The position numbers and the translations under genes were made by a program. The notes under the pieces are model-generated. The model searched no databases and was not told the DNA's origin. It was given only the letters and a program-made list of their open reading frames with translations. Shown piece by piece: positions 1-9,332 of a stretch of 17,943 nt of DNA. Source of the stretch: Discostella pseudostelligera (taxonomy: Eukaryota > Bacillariophyta > Thalassiosirophyceae > Thalassiosirales > Thalassiosiraceae). The DNA lies in assembly GCA_036940085.1 (NCBI GenBank), contig JALLBK010000886.1, positions 1 to 17,943 of the forward strand, in the 5' to 3' direction. How positions within the stretch are numbered: the first letter of the stretch is position 1; every line of letters begins with the position of its first letter.

Positions 1-282
1 TCGTACCCATAATTATGATGGCATTCCAATGCAGCTACTTGGACATAAAGTACGTAAATTCACGTGGGAATTCTGATCGGAATTCAAAGTACGATACGCG
101 ACAGGAGCAATTTGGCGCGCTAGATATGGCGGGAGACATTGACGGCCCATTGACTTACACGTGCCACCCATCATTCACCGCATCACCCACACCATCAACA
201 CCATGCCGGCCCGCCGATGCATCGCCGATGCCACGATGCGATGTTGATGAGGACCTCATACCATATCCAACCAAAATCAAGC
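1..282. other. Upstream region of the aspartokinase gene
   Basis: No gene is supported here. A 93-codon open frame (15-296) has low-complexity composition and no recognisable motif. The stretch probably holds the promoter and 5' UTR of the aspartokinase gene. I see no clear core promoter element. Confidence 0.4.
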
Positions 283-2689
283 ATGATGCTCCATAGACGA
301 ATAGCTGATGGTGGCAGCATCACCATCACAGCTGCCGTACTCCTGATAGTGATAGTAGTGACGGCCCTACCTGCGAAATTAAATGCATTCCAAATTCCGC
401 CAAGTCATCGCGGTCGACGAAGGTGGCTAGGCTCATATCAATATCAGCAGCCGCATCCAGTAGTGTTGTCATCATCGTCGTCGTCGTCGTCGTCATCGAC
501 GACGCTCTCCAGCGTGCAGATAGCTACTTATAAGAGGAGTGTTCTAATCTTTGCGCATGATGATAATGGTGATGCAGAAGCAGAAAGCCGAGAGGCAGAG
601 GAAACCAACGCCACTCCCTTCATCGAGTCTGACCGCCTCTCCGATGGTACTGATCATAATGACGACGATCCATCAAAGACCATTGTCTCTTACAAATCAG
701 GACTAAGTCAAAGCCGTACAACCTCGGAACCACGTCCGGGCTCCACCAGATCCCGTCCTATCGATGTTACTATGAAATTTGGGGGAAGTTCCTTGGCCAA
801 TGCGGAATGTATTGATAGAGTTGCCAAGTTGATTCGAGATCGGATTCGACCTCCCCATAATGAAGATGGTACACCAAGCGATGAGGTACCAGTGAGGCCG
901 AGAGCTGGTGAGTAGAGTACTCCCAACACAGTTTTGTAGGATGTGAGCAGCACAGCACATCATGTATGACTTTGTTTATCCATGCCCACACCTCACTCTT
1001 CATTTGCTTCCTTTGTATTATTTGCTTCACGCACGCAACAGTTATCTGTTCTGCCATGGGTAAGACCACCAACTCTCTCCTCTCTGCCGGAGAAATTGCC
1101 CTTGAGGGACGTGTCGACATTGAAGCCTTGCGCACTCTTCATCTTGGCACATGCAAGGAATTTGATTTGCCAGATCACACGAGTCAGGAGATTGAACGAC
1201 TTATTAATGAATGTCAAGATATGTTAAATGGTGTCCGGCTCATTCAAGAACTCTCTCCAAAGTCATTGGATCAATTAGTAAGTTATGGCGAACGATGCTC
1301 GGTACGGATAGTGGCGGGACGGTTGAATCAGATTGGTGTGCCCGCGCAGGCATTTGATGCTTGGGATGTGGGCGTTTTCACTGACGATAATTTTGGTGAT
1401 GCCAAACTGTTGCCCGATACGATTGATTCAATTAAGGATCGCTTCGAGAAGAGAATTGACCCTAATGTCGTTGCAGTAGTGACTGGATTTATTGGTAAGT
1501 GTCTATATGCATGCACCTTGACAGGAATGTGTGCGAAAATTTATTGCCAATGATTACCGAAAGAACCCCCGACTGTGCTTGAGATCACGTCGCAGCAATG
1601 CGTCCTTCTCTTCTATGCACTTTGCAAGTAACTACACGCGCTGAGGACCATGGTCCTGACCGACCAATATCACCAAACCCATATATGAGGCATTTTTCGT
1701 TCGTATTGACACTTTTGTTTGCTCATTACCCCCCTGCGCTCACCAATCTGTAAATGTTTCGATTCTTCCTTTAGGTCATAATACGAAGGGGCGAATAACC
1801 ACTCTCGGCCGTGGAGGTTCTGATCTGACCGCAACGGCGATTGGCGCTGCCCTGGGGGTTGACGAAGTTCAAGTTTGGAAGGATGTTGACGGAATACTAA
1901 CTGCGGATCCTCGCCTAGTCGCGAATGCTATTCCAGTGGCTCGACTTTCCTACGAAGAGGCATCGGAGTTGGCATACTTTGGCGCGCAGGTCTTGCATCC
2001 AATTGCGATGCAGCCAGCGTTAAAATCTGGAATTCCTGTTCGCGTCAAGAACTCTGTAAGTTTCATTAGCAGGAATATTAATGCCTTGAGTATACATTTT
2101 TGAAATGATGAATCTCAAATCTCACACTCGTATCAACCCGCTGTAGTACAATCCGGCAGCTCCAGGCTCTGTAATTGATAAGGTGGGCAATCCAGAGAGG
2201 ATGGTCACCGCCATTACCTGCAAACGAGGAGTGACATTGATGGATATCAATTCATTGCAAATGCTCGGCACATATGGATTCCTCGGGGCGGTATTCGCTG
2301 ACTTTGAGAAACACAAAGTGTCCGTGGATGCATTGGCATCATCAGAAGTTTCGATCTCGGTCACATTGGATAAGAAACAACGAGATGAGGATGTCAAAGC
2401 TCTGTGTAAGGATCTGAGCGCCATCGCTGAGGTGACATTGCATAACAACAGAGCAATCCTCACTCTGATTGCCGATGTTGGAAGGAGTTCGGATGTGTTG
2501 GCAACTGTATTCCGATCATTTTGCGCAAGTGGAATTAAAGTGGAGATGATGAGTCAGGGCGCCTCGAAGGTGAATATCAGTTTTATCGTGAGGGAAGATC
2601 AGATTGAAGATGCAATCTTTAAGTTGCATTCATGCTTCTTTGAAGATAAGTGCGATTATGGTATGATCGAAGCGGGTCAGATAAGTTGA
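283..2689 (+). CDS. Aspartokinase, monofunctional, plastid-targeted (4 exons)
   Basis: Catalyses ATP-dependent phosphorylation of aspartate, the first step toward lysine, threonine and methionine, probably in the plastid. Exons: 283-907, 1042-1494, 1775-2055, 2147-2689, all GT-AG and in phase, giving 633 residues. The kinase domain shows [36 protein letters not shown] and [10 protein letters not shown]. Two C-terminal ACT domains follow ([18 protein letters not shown] and [17 protein letters not shown]), as in plant lysine-sensitive enzymes; feedback control by lysine is inferred from that. No homoserine dehydrogenase domain is fused. I chose ATG 283 because it places a short charged stretch before a hydrophobic signal core and a cleavage-like LNA|FQIP with Phe at +1, the stramenopile plastid pattern. 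ATG 217 is also in frame and would add 22 residues. A Ser-rich linker (ten consecutive Ser codons, 469-498) lies between leader and enzyme. Its 3' end faces the dehydrogenase gene 103 nt away. Confidence 0.94.
469..498 (+). repeat. TCG/TCA trinucleotide run coding poly-Ser
   Basis: Ten serine codons in a row, eight TCG or TCA units read in frame inside the leader/linker of the aspartokinase. Such a run is prone to length change. It lies before the kinase domain, so variation should be tolerated. Confidence 0.8.
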
Positions 2690-2792
2690 AAAGAGAACGC
2701 ATTAATTTTTACAGTCTCCGATAAAATTGAATCTAAGTGAAACAAAATTGATGCAGCATAGCGAATTCGTACTGAAAATGAATAAGGGAAAG

Positions 2793-4127
2793 TTAATACC
2801 CTAGAGTGGCATCGACAGGATTTAGCAACGTGTCGCCCAAAATGAATCGAGGAAGATTCTCATTCACAAAGAACTCTGTGGCTTCGTGCATAAAGGTTGC
2901 AGTTTTGTCCATATTGTGTGGGCTGATCAAAACATTATCCATATCCCAAAGCTCATGATCTGTGGGTAGTGGCTCCGTTGCAAACACATCCAGTGCCGCG
3001 CCTTTCAGTGCCCCCGACTTCAGGGATGCAACTAATGCATCCTCGTCAATAACAGGTCCTCTGCCAAGATTGATGAATACTTGATTGGGTTTCGAAGCCT
3101 TGAATGCATCGGCGTTCACCATACCCCTGGTTTCAACAGTCGATGGGGCCGAACAGACGACATAGTCAGAAATAGACATTAACTTTTGAAGATTTTGTTT
3201 CCCTGTACCGAAGACTTCGTCACAAACTGGATCCAATTCCGATTTGGACGGATTCCTCCGAAGAGCGACGACTTTCATTCCATAATTGCTTGCCAACTTA
3301 GCTGTCGCTCGTCCAATGTCTCCGTACCCTACGATTCCCATAGTCTTCCCACGAAGTTCTTCGATGTCAAAGTCATTCCATACCTTTGCACCCTTTTGCT
3401 GCAACAACCGAGGTATGTTTTTGGCAAAGTACGAGCAGGCCAGCATGACATATTCGGCTAGCGATGATGAGAATTGTCCTTTTGCATTGGTCATGATGAT
3501 GCCTTTGTTTGTGATTTTCGGTAATTCGTCTGATTCTAGGAAGTCAATGCCTGCAGATCGAACATGAATCCACTCGATGGTTGGAAACTTATGCATAATT
3601 AGTGGAAGTTGTAAACGAGCATGGGGGCAACTTGGAGATACGAATAACACGTTTGGCCTTTCGCTTGCCAACGAATCTGGAAAGTCGGTAGGTTGTGTCC
3701 CAATCTGTAGGAGTCGCGATCCAAATGGCAATTTTCTTGACGAATTCGTGAGTGGACTATTCGCATCGTCATCTTCGGCGGCAAGGCAAAGGATACGAGC
3801 TTCTTTTTGGACACTCTCCGGCGACATGGCCAGCACATACGAAGCTTCGCCGTGCTTGGATTCTTCGCGATTCCAATATTTGTACTCGGATGCATGCGGG
3901 TCCCATGCCTTCTTCGGCGGCGAGAATGTGGGGGAATAGAAGCGACGAGTGAGTGATAGTTGCAGGGATGTATCGCGCCCTAGCAAGCGCTGGAGTGCTC
4001 GAGCTGTCGATGTTGTCATGGCTATTGCCGTCGCAGTCATGAACGCCCTCGCGACCGAAGATTTTGATGGCGTAATGCACACGTCACGCATCAAAAGATC
4101 TTGCATCTTAGTGATAACCACCTTCAA
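2793..4127 (-). CDS. D-isomer-specific 2-hydroxyacid dehydrogenase
   Basis: Single-exon gene of 444 residues for an NAD(P)-dependent dehydrogenase interconverting a 2-ketoacid and a D-2-hydroxyacid; the exact substrate cannot be read from the sequence (glyoxylate or hydroxypyruvate reductase are options). The Rossmann motif is GIVGYGDIGRA. The family catalytic triad is visible: Arg about 356 in NLGRGPVIDE, Glu about 385 in DVFATEPLP, and His about 404 in ISPHNMD. HVRSAGID and SLAEYVM, typical of the substrate domain, precede the Rossmann part. The N-terminal region is longer than in bacterial enzymes and basic and hydroxylated. A second Met at residue 30 (ATG at 4040) would begin a stretch resembling a mitochondrial presequence (ending near LTRRFYSP), so the organelle and the true start are uncertain. 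It is convergent with the aspartokinase and divergent from the DEP-flavoprotein gene, with 302 nt between start codons. Confidence 0.93.
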   Translation of the reverse strand: MKVVITKMQDLLMRDVCITPSKSSVARAFMTATAIAMTTSTARALQRLLGRDTSLQLSLTRRFYSPTFSPPKKAWDPHASEYKYWNREESKHGEASYVLAMSPESVQKEARILCLAAEDDDANSPLTNSSRKLPFGSRLLQIGTQPTDFPDSLASERPNVLFVSPSCPHARLQLPLIMHKFPTIEWIHVRSAGIDFLESDELPKITNKGIIMTNAKGQFSSSLAEYVMLACSYFAKNIPRLLQQKGAKVWNDFDIEELRGKTMGIVGYGDIGRATAKLASNYGMKVVALRRNPSKSELDPVCDEVFGTGKQNLQKLMSISDYVVCSAPSTVETRGMVNADAFKASKPNQVFINLGRGPVIDEDALVASLKSGALKGAALDVFATEPLPTDHELWDMDNVLISPHNMDKTATFMHEATEFFVNENLPRFILGDTLLNPVDATLGY

Positions 4128-4429
4128 ACAGCGATAATGTACTGGAGACCTTCGTGAATACCTCCTATGGCGACGTCATCAAAGATCTTGGCGACATTAT
4201 GTCCTTCAATAAGCGATTCATATCGACTCCTTCGTAACTAATCTTCGTACGTGTCCTGACCCCCAGACAGACGTTGGGCACGATGACGGCGTCAGCAGAC
4301 CGGTCATCGGCGGCGGTCGGCTGGTCTGCCGAAGGCAGCCCCGCCGAATCCGATCATCAATAGTAAAGAGTACAGAATAGTACCAACATCAATGATGGTA
4401 AGCTTTGGTATGATTGGCCGAGGATCAAC
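4128..4429. promoter_or_regulatory. Shared divergent upstream region with upstream ORFs
   Basis: This 302-nt stretch separates two divergent genes and so probably contains both promoters. On the plus strand it carries a 26-codon upstream ORF (4283-4363) and a second short ORF starting at 4392 whose TGA at 4431 overlaps the proposed ATG at 4430. Either upstream ORFs control translation of the flavoprotein, or its real first exon lies elsewhere. The main frame is open back to 4367. Confidence 0.45.
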
Positions 4430-6803
4430 ATGAATCTGGAGGAGATCGCCGCTCAATTCCGAGATGGTGTCGATATCAAAGATAGGAGGTATCGTTTCAT
4501 CAGGTATCGCGCCTGTTTCGTGGGCAACGAAGCCGTCGACTTCTTGATCCGACATGGACTGGCACGTGCACGTGACGAAGCCGTGGTGCTGGGACAGTCG
4601 ATTATGAAAGAGATCGGTTCCTTTGAGCATGTTACGCGCGATCATTCGTTTGAAGGTAAGGATAATTTGGTGTCCTATCCAAATTCTTTCGTCGCAGTGG
4701 TGGATTCTGTACTACGTGTCATTTATTCACCGTCGGAAATTTATTATTTTACTGTGATTTTCTGTTGCAGATGATTATTTATTCTATCACTTCGTTGATA
4801 GAGGAGGCGTCGCTGCCAACGATAAAACAGGAGATAAAATTAGTTGGAATGATTATACGCTTCCTACTGACTCAAATATCACGCAACAGCAACCGGCCAT
4901 GCTTGACCTCCAGAATTTGCCATCCATAGATGTTGATGCGGGTAGTAGTGTATGGCCGCTGGACAATTACAACATAACACTCCTCAATCACGTTCATCCA
5001 ACAGGCTGGAGAAATCCAAAACCAAACAATAATACGTATGATTTAGTCGTCATCGGTGCTGGAGCTGCAGGATTGGTGACATCGTCTGGCGCTGCGGGGG
5101 TAGGAGCACGTGTGGCCCTTATTGAGGCCAACCTCCTCGGTGGAGATTGTTTGAATGTGGGTTGCGTACCATCCAAAATGCTAATCCGTGCGGCGCATCT
5201 TGCTCACACGGTCAAACATGTGGATGCTTTGGCGGATTCGGGTATATCAATCACCAATGGCAACATCATTGAAATCGATTTTGCTAAGATAATGGAAAGG
5301 ATCCGACGGATTCGTGCTCAGATCTCACATCATGATTCTGCCGTTCGCTATACAAGAGAGTTGGGAGTGGATGTCTTCATTGGCAGGTAAGATAAAGTAG
5401 GTCTCTGCATTGTGCAGATGTTGAGCAGATTCAAGCTGATATTCATTCTGTGGTTTCTGAATGATTTGCTTTGTTCTTCAATTGGCTTTTCAGGGCAAGA
5501 TTTGTCGACAAGAGTAAGTTTCTTTGATTTGCAATTGTCGACTTGATTTATTGCGCCCGTGTCATTTCTGATCCATTTCTTGCTCATTGTAGCCACTGTA
5601 ACGGTCAATGGTGAAAATATTCGCTTCAACAAAGCAATAATCGCCTCTGGAGGATATCCATCTCTCATTTCCATGCATGGTATTAATGAACTGTTCTCCT
5701 TGAATAAGCACCCTGGTGACATGCCACGCCCACATGTTATGACAAATGAGACATTTTTCAATATGACACACCAACCTAAAACACTCATGGTAATTGGGCC
5801 TGGAGTCGTCGGTATTGAGATGGCACAAGCTATGCAACGGCTGGGAACGGAAGTTACTGTCATGGGACGTTCCGGGAGGATCTTACCACGTGAGGATATC
5901 GACCTATGTAACATAATTCAAAGCCAACTTGAGAAGGAGGGTGTGGTGTTCAAGCTCTCTGTATCTGAATTCGTATCAATAGAGTTGACAGGGAAAGTCC
6001 TCGACAACGGTTTGCCTGAGATGATGATAAAATTTCGGCAAGAGGTTGATGATAAGGTATCGGAAGCAGTAATCTTCGTTGATGCGGTCCTCGTTGCCAC
6101 AGGCCGTTTGCCCAATGTTAGTGGAATGAATTTAGACGATGCTGGGGTGGAGTATGACATGAGATTGGGAATCAAGGTGAATGATTGGCTACAGTCTACC
6201 AATCCTAAAATCTTCGCCGCTGGAGACTGCTGCTCGGCATTCAAATTTACACATGGTGAGTGCGTTGTGTCTACTGTAAGAATTGGCCAATGTATCACAT
6301 CGAAAACTCAAATTGCAGTCGCAGCGGCTGATTTCATGGCGCGCACCGTCATACGAAATGCATTGTTCTTCGGCAAGAGCAAAGTTTCAGAGCTACTCAT
6401 TCCACGTGCAACATTCACTTCTCCTGAAATTGCCTCTGTCGGGTTATGTAGAAATGATTGCGACCAGAAACGTATCAAGTATAAGACCTTCGAAAAGAAA
6501 TTCGCGGACAATGATCGATCCATATGTGATGGAGAAACTACCGGGATGGTGCGCATTATTGTAGAAGCAACATCAGATAAGATTTTGGGTGCGTCAATAG
6601 TTGGACAGGGTGCAAGCAATATGATTAGCGAGATCACAATTGCCATGCAAACAAACACTGGACTTAGTGCCCTTGCATCTGTCATACATCCTTATCCAAC
6701 AAATGCTGAAGCTGTTCGCCAGACTGGAGATCTCTATAACCAAACAAGGTTGACACCAGCGATAAAGTTCATGCTTCGTGGCCTAGTCCAAGTTCAACGT
6801 TGA
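4430..6803 (+). CDS. DEP-domain / mercuric-reductase-like flavoprotein fusion (5 exons)
   Basis: Exons 4430-4655, 4771-5386, 5494-5513, 5593-6255 and 6325-6803 join in phase to 667 residues. Residues about 1-87 form a DEP domain (DRRYRFIRY, CFVGNEAVDFLI, FEHVTRDHSF, then DYLFYHF), a fold usually linked to membranes and signalling. After a linker comes a class-I pyridine nucleotide-disulfide oxidoreductase: FAD motif GAGAAG (171-176), redox pair CLNVGC (C202, C207), NAD(P) motif GPGVVGIE, second FAD motif FAAGDCC, FTHAADFMAR, and HPYPTNAEA in the dimerisation domain. The closest recalled family is MerA-like oxidoreductases. It has no N-terminal heavy-metal domain and lacks the C-terminal vicinal Cys pair of true MerA, so mercury reduction is not supported. 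The substrate is unknown. Exon 3 is only 20 nt. The last intron is 69 nt, in frame and stop-free, with two acceptors 6 nt apart. The start is uncertain because upstream ATGs occur. Confidence 0.9.
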
Positions 6804-7180
6804 ATAATTCGCTTTCTTGTGCATCACACCGCAGATGAAGTTGCCATGTGATACGTAATGCATCGTGTAGGTGTTCACTTGACGAGCACGTGATGATTTT
6901 GAGAAGAGATGGAAATCGTTTTGTGGACGCCACCTGGGAGATGAAGCTACATATTACAAATCAATCAATCAACGTAATCATTCTCTACTATGGTACAGAA
7001 TGTCAACTAGATGGGACAATATGGATACATACTGCTGCAAACGAACCGTCAGTGTTGTTGAGCAGGAAGCGCCGTATTGATTTATATGATCATCGTGATC
7101 ACTCTCGTACGCTATGGGGTGTTTGGATACTTTCATCTTCCAGAGTTCTTGGGATTTCAAGAGCTTTCTTGATTACTTGA
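6804..7180. other. Convergent 3' intergenic region
   Basis: This region of 377 nt lies between the ends of two converging genes. A 110-codon plus-strand open frame (6848-7180) has no motif and no family resemblance. I take the stretch to be 3' UTRs and spacer. Confidence 0.5.
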
Positions 7181-7705
7181 TTACATTTCAAGGACGAAAA
7201 CACCTAAGTTAAAGTCTTCATCCGCACTTGGCTGCTGGCGTATGAGATTGCGTTGAAGATGAACCTTTACACAGGCTTCTGGATAATAGGCATTAGCATG
7301 TTCCGGAGCAAGAGGTAGACAGTTACCAAAAGACTGCATTATCAAATGTTTCTCACGGTGGCTTGGGAAGGGTCGTGAAGCAGCGCGAAGTTGTCGGGCT
7401 GTGATGATTCGAGTGTACATTCTCCATGTTGCATGTTCATAGAGCAACAATGAATGAGTCAAAGATTCGTTCTCCTCTAGTTCTTGAGTGTTGTGGCAGC
7501 AATTGTGGATGGGTATGGGTTGGCTCGGTGGTGAATCTAACTCCATATTTACGCTTGGGTATTCGCGATCTCCTGGCCCTGTTGCCACTTCAAAATCGAT
7601 GGATAACACAGGGCAAGGGGGGTGGCAGATAGGAGTTCTACTTTGCTGCGAGAGTTCTGACAGATCAGACGATGAATGGCTCCGCCTCATGGTCATGGAT
7701 TGCAT
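7181..7705 (-). CDS. Uncharacterised protein with TWRMY motif
   Basis: Intact 174-residue reading frame without an intron. I do not recognise a named family. The N-terminus is Ser-rich (RRSHSSSDLSELSQQS, residues 7-22), followed by a Pro- and acid-rich middle without obvious structure. Residues about 82-125 form the part most like a folded or conserved block: LLLYEHATWRMYTRIITARQ, rich in aromatic and basic residues. I recall similar short W-R-M-Y blocks in unannotated diatom proteins, but cannot confirm this here. There is no signal peptide or membrane span. ATGs at 7696 and 7690 are alternative starts. Codon use looks like that of neighbouring genes. It is convergent with the flavoprotein gene and divergent from the 97-residue protein. 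The function is unknown. Confidence 0.62.
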   Translation of the reverse strand: MQSMTMRRSHSSSDLSELSQQSRTPICHPPCPVLSIDFEVATGPGDREYPSVNMELDSPPSQPIPIHNCCHNTQELEENESLTHSLLLYEHATWRMYTRIITARQLRAASRPFPSHREKHLIMQSFGNCLPLAPEHANAYYPEACVKVHLQRNLIRQQPSADEDFNLGVFVLEM

Positions 7706-8372
7706 AGTAGAGATTTGCGGAACTATTATTATTCTTTATTGGAAGAGGTTGCACGAGAGAGAGAATGAGAAATGAGAATCAATGGGAATACACGCGAATG
7801 TTGAATGTTAGAAGGAGTAAATGTGTATCTCTGAATCTAGAATCTAATGATGATGTGAGCTTGAACGTCGAGGTACGTAGGGATGAGATACGAGTTTTTG
7901 TCTCACCTAATTGAAGCTGCAATACTTTTGCAATAGTATGTCTCATAGAAGTCGTCATATCATACTTAGTGCTCAACTTCAAGTGCAACGTTCGGAAGAT
8001 ATTCTGTCGGAATCTACGTGACTTCAAGGGAAATCTTGATGATTTCATATAACAAACCGACAAATAACTCCTGGGGTCGTATTATGACAGGGAACGCTTC
8101 TTCCGCCTGGCTCTCGTACGTCCGGCTCAGCTGTGCTCGGAGCCACTCGTTGCTCATTGCTTTGCTCGATGGGCGGTGGGCAGTGCGTGAGCAGGGTGCG
8201 CAGAGCGCCTTGGGTGTTGGACGAATCGAATCTTCCAACCCACCATCTCCGCTCTCCAAATCCTAACTCTCTCGTCACACTTAGGACGTCACTGCCACTG
8301 CCGCATCCGACCCGCATCCCTCCTAACTACTCTACTCGTCGTCGTCGTCGTCGCGCAACAGGCTCGGAAATC
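7706..8372. promoter_or_regulatory. Divergent intergenic region, 667 nt
   Basis: This stretch lies between the starts of two divergent genes and probably holds both promoters. Open frames of 80-95 codons on both strands (for example 7779-8063 minus) overlap each other and show no protein-like features. A run of six TCG units (8336-8353) precedes the downstream gene and ends shortly before CGCAACAG at about 8353-8361, which could be a 5' UTR splice acceptor. Confidence 0.45.
8336..8353 (+). repeat. (TCG)6 microsatellite
   Basis: Six perfect TCG units in the presumed 5' leader, 19 nt before the ATG of the 97-residue protein. Confidence 0.85.
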
Positions 8373-8666
8373 ATGTCGGAAGAAGAAGCAGACAAGCCCC
8401 AACGTCGCATGGTCGTCATCATCATCACTCCGGTCGCCGGCGTCGACGCCTTAACCCTCTATGACAAGATCAAGGCCGAAATCAAATCGACGGAGGAATA
8501 CGGATTGGAATGGCAGGAGACTTGCAAGGTGGATGAGAATAAGATATTCACGAGCTTTACCATTGGTGAATTGGCTGATTTCCATGAGGAGGTGATGGAT
8601 TGGCTTGAGATGATGGAGGACGAGGTTGCCAAAACGCACATTACGTTCCAGGCGGTGATGGAATAA
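8373..8666 (+). CDS. Small acidic protein, possible ferredoxin-like fold
   Basis: Encodes 97 residues starting MSEEEADKPQRRM. The open frame runs farther upstream to 8133, but that part is Arg/Ser/Pro-rich, includes the TCG repeat, and looks like leader, so I chose the ATG at 8373. By eye the secondary structure order is strand (MVVIIITP), helix (LTLYDKIKAEI), strand (LEWQETCKV), strand (IFTSFTIG), helix (FHEEVMDWLEMME), strand (HITFQAVM). This beta-alpha-beta-beta-alpha-beta order matches a ferredoxin-like domain and is also the order in the nucleotide-exchange domain of eEF1B-beta. I do not see that family's terminal AFNKI signature, so I do not assign it. No targeting sequence or membrane span is visible. 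The pattern of hydrophobic residues suggests a real folded protein of unknown role. Confidence 0.62.
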   Translation: MSEEEADKPQRRMVVIIITPVAGVDALTLYDKIKAEIKSTEEYGLEWQETCKVDENKIFTSFTIGELADFHEEVMDWLEMMEDEVAKTHITFQAVME

Positions 8667-9332
8667 GGCTACAATACGTGATAATATACGTCATCTGGAG
8701 TGGCGACGTGACGGCGTAACTTTAATTTATGGCGTGAATCTCCTATGATATTTTTGTTTTCTTGACACATCAAAAAATTGACTCGTCGCTCGTCGATTAC
8801 CTGAATTGGGGTGTCATTTTTGTCGCCGACGCGAGATGCGAGTAGGGCTGACGTTGGACTAAGTGTTATCCACAGCTTTTGCATCAATTTGCATCCAAAT
8901 ATTGTTTGGGCACGCTAGGGTGGAGGAGTATCATCCATTTGTAGAGGTGCACCATGATAGACCATGGTGATGTTGATGTGCAGCACACTGCGATGACGTG
9001 CGGTGGCGGTGACTGTGGGGCGGCGGCCAGTCCACTGGATTATCTTCCCGCCATTTTCGCCTATTATCTTCGCCAAATGATCTTCCCCGCCTTTTTATTA
9101 TTTTAGTTTTGTTCTACTGAACGAGTGGAGTATCTAGTGGGTGGTCGAAAGCGTGAGTGGGGTTGTTTCCGCCCCAGCCAGTTGTATTATTACAAGTTGC
9201 ATGTAGGCATGGATGGACCATGATGAGCATAAGCATCCTCATCTTCTACTGAAGCCATCAGCTTCTCCCCCCCCCATCCACCCTCGTCACTCACCAGAAC
9301 CCAACGTAGGTAACCTATTGCGTCGTGAAATA
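8667..9332. promoter_or_regulatory. Intergenic region upstream of ureG
   Basis: This 666-nt stretch has no supported gene. A 50-codon frame starting near 8956 shows no motif. Three copies of a related ATCTTC(C)CGCC element lie at 9042-9091. A C-rich tract and an in-frame ATG at 9213 lie nearer the ureG start. Using that ATG would add 40 residues to UreG. Confidence 0.45.
9042..9091 (+). repeat. Three ATCTTC(C)CGCC direct repeats
   Basis: Copies at 9042-9052 (ATCTTCCCGCC), 9066-9074 (ATCTTCGCC) and 9080-9091 (ATCTTCCCCGCC), with TTTTCGCC between the first two. They are about 240-290 nt before the chosen ureG start. They could be a transcription factor site cluster; CCCGCC/TTCGCC cores resemble E2F-type sites, but this is only a resemblance. 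Confidence 0.4.

Noticed and set aside
1644..1657. 14-bp perfect palindrome AGGACCATGGTCCT in aspartokinase intron 2
   Set aside because: About one such palindrome is expected by chance in a window of this size, and nothing around it suggests a site.
4430..6803. Calling the flavoprotein a mercuric reductase (merA)
   Set aside because: It lacks both the heavy-metal domain and the C-terminal Cys pair needed for mercury handling.
6848..7180. 110-codon plus-strand frame after the flavoprotein gene
   Set aside because: No recognisable domain or protein-like composition. It lies in the convergent 3' region.
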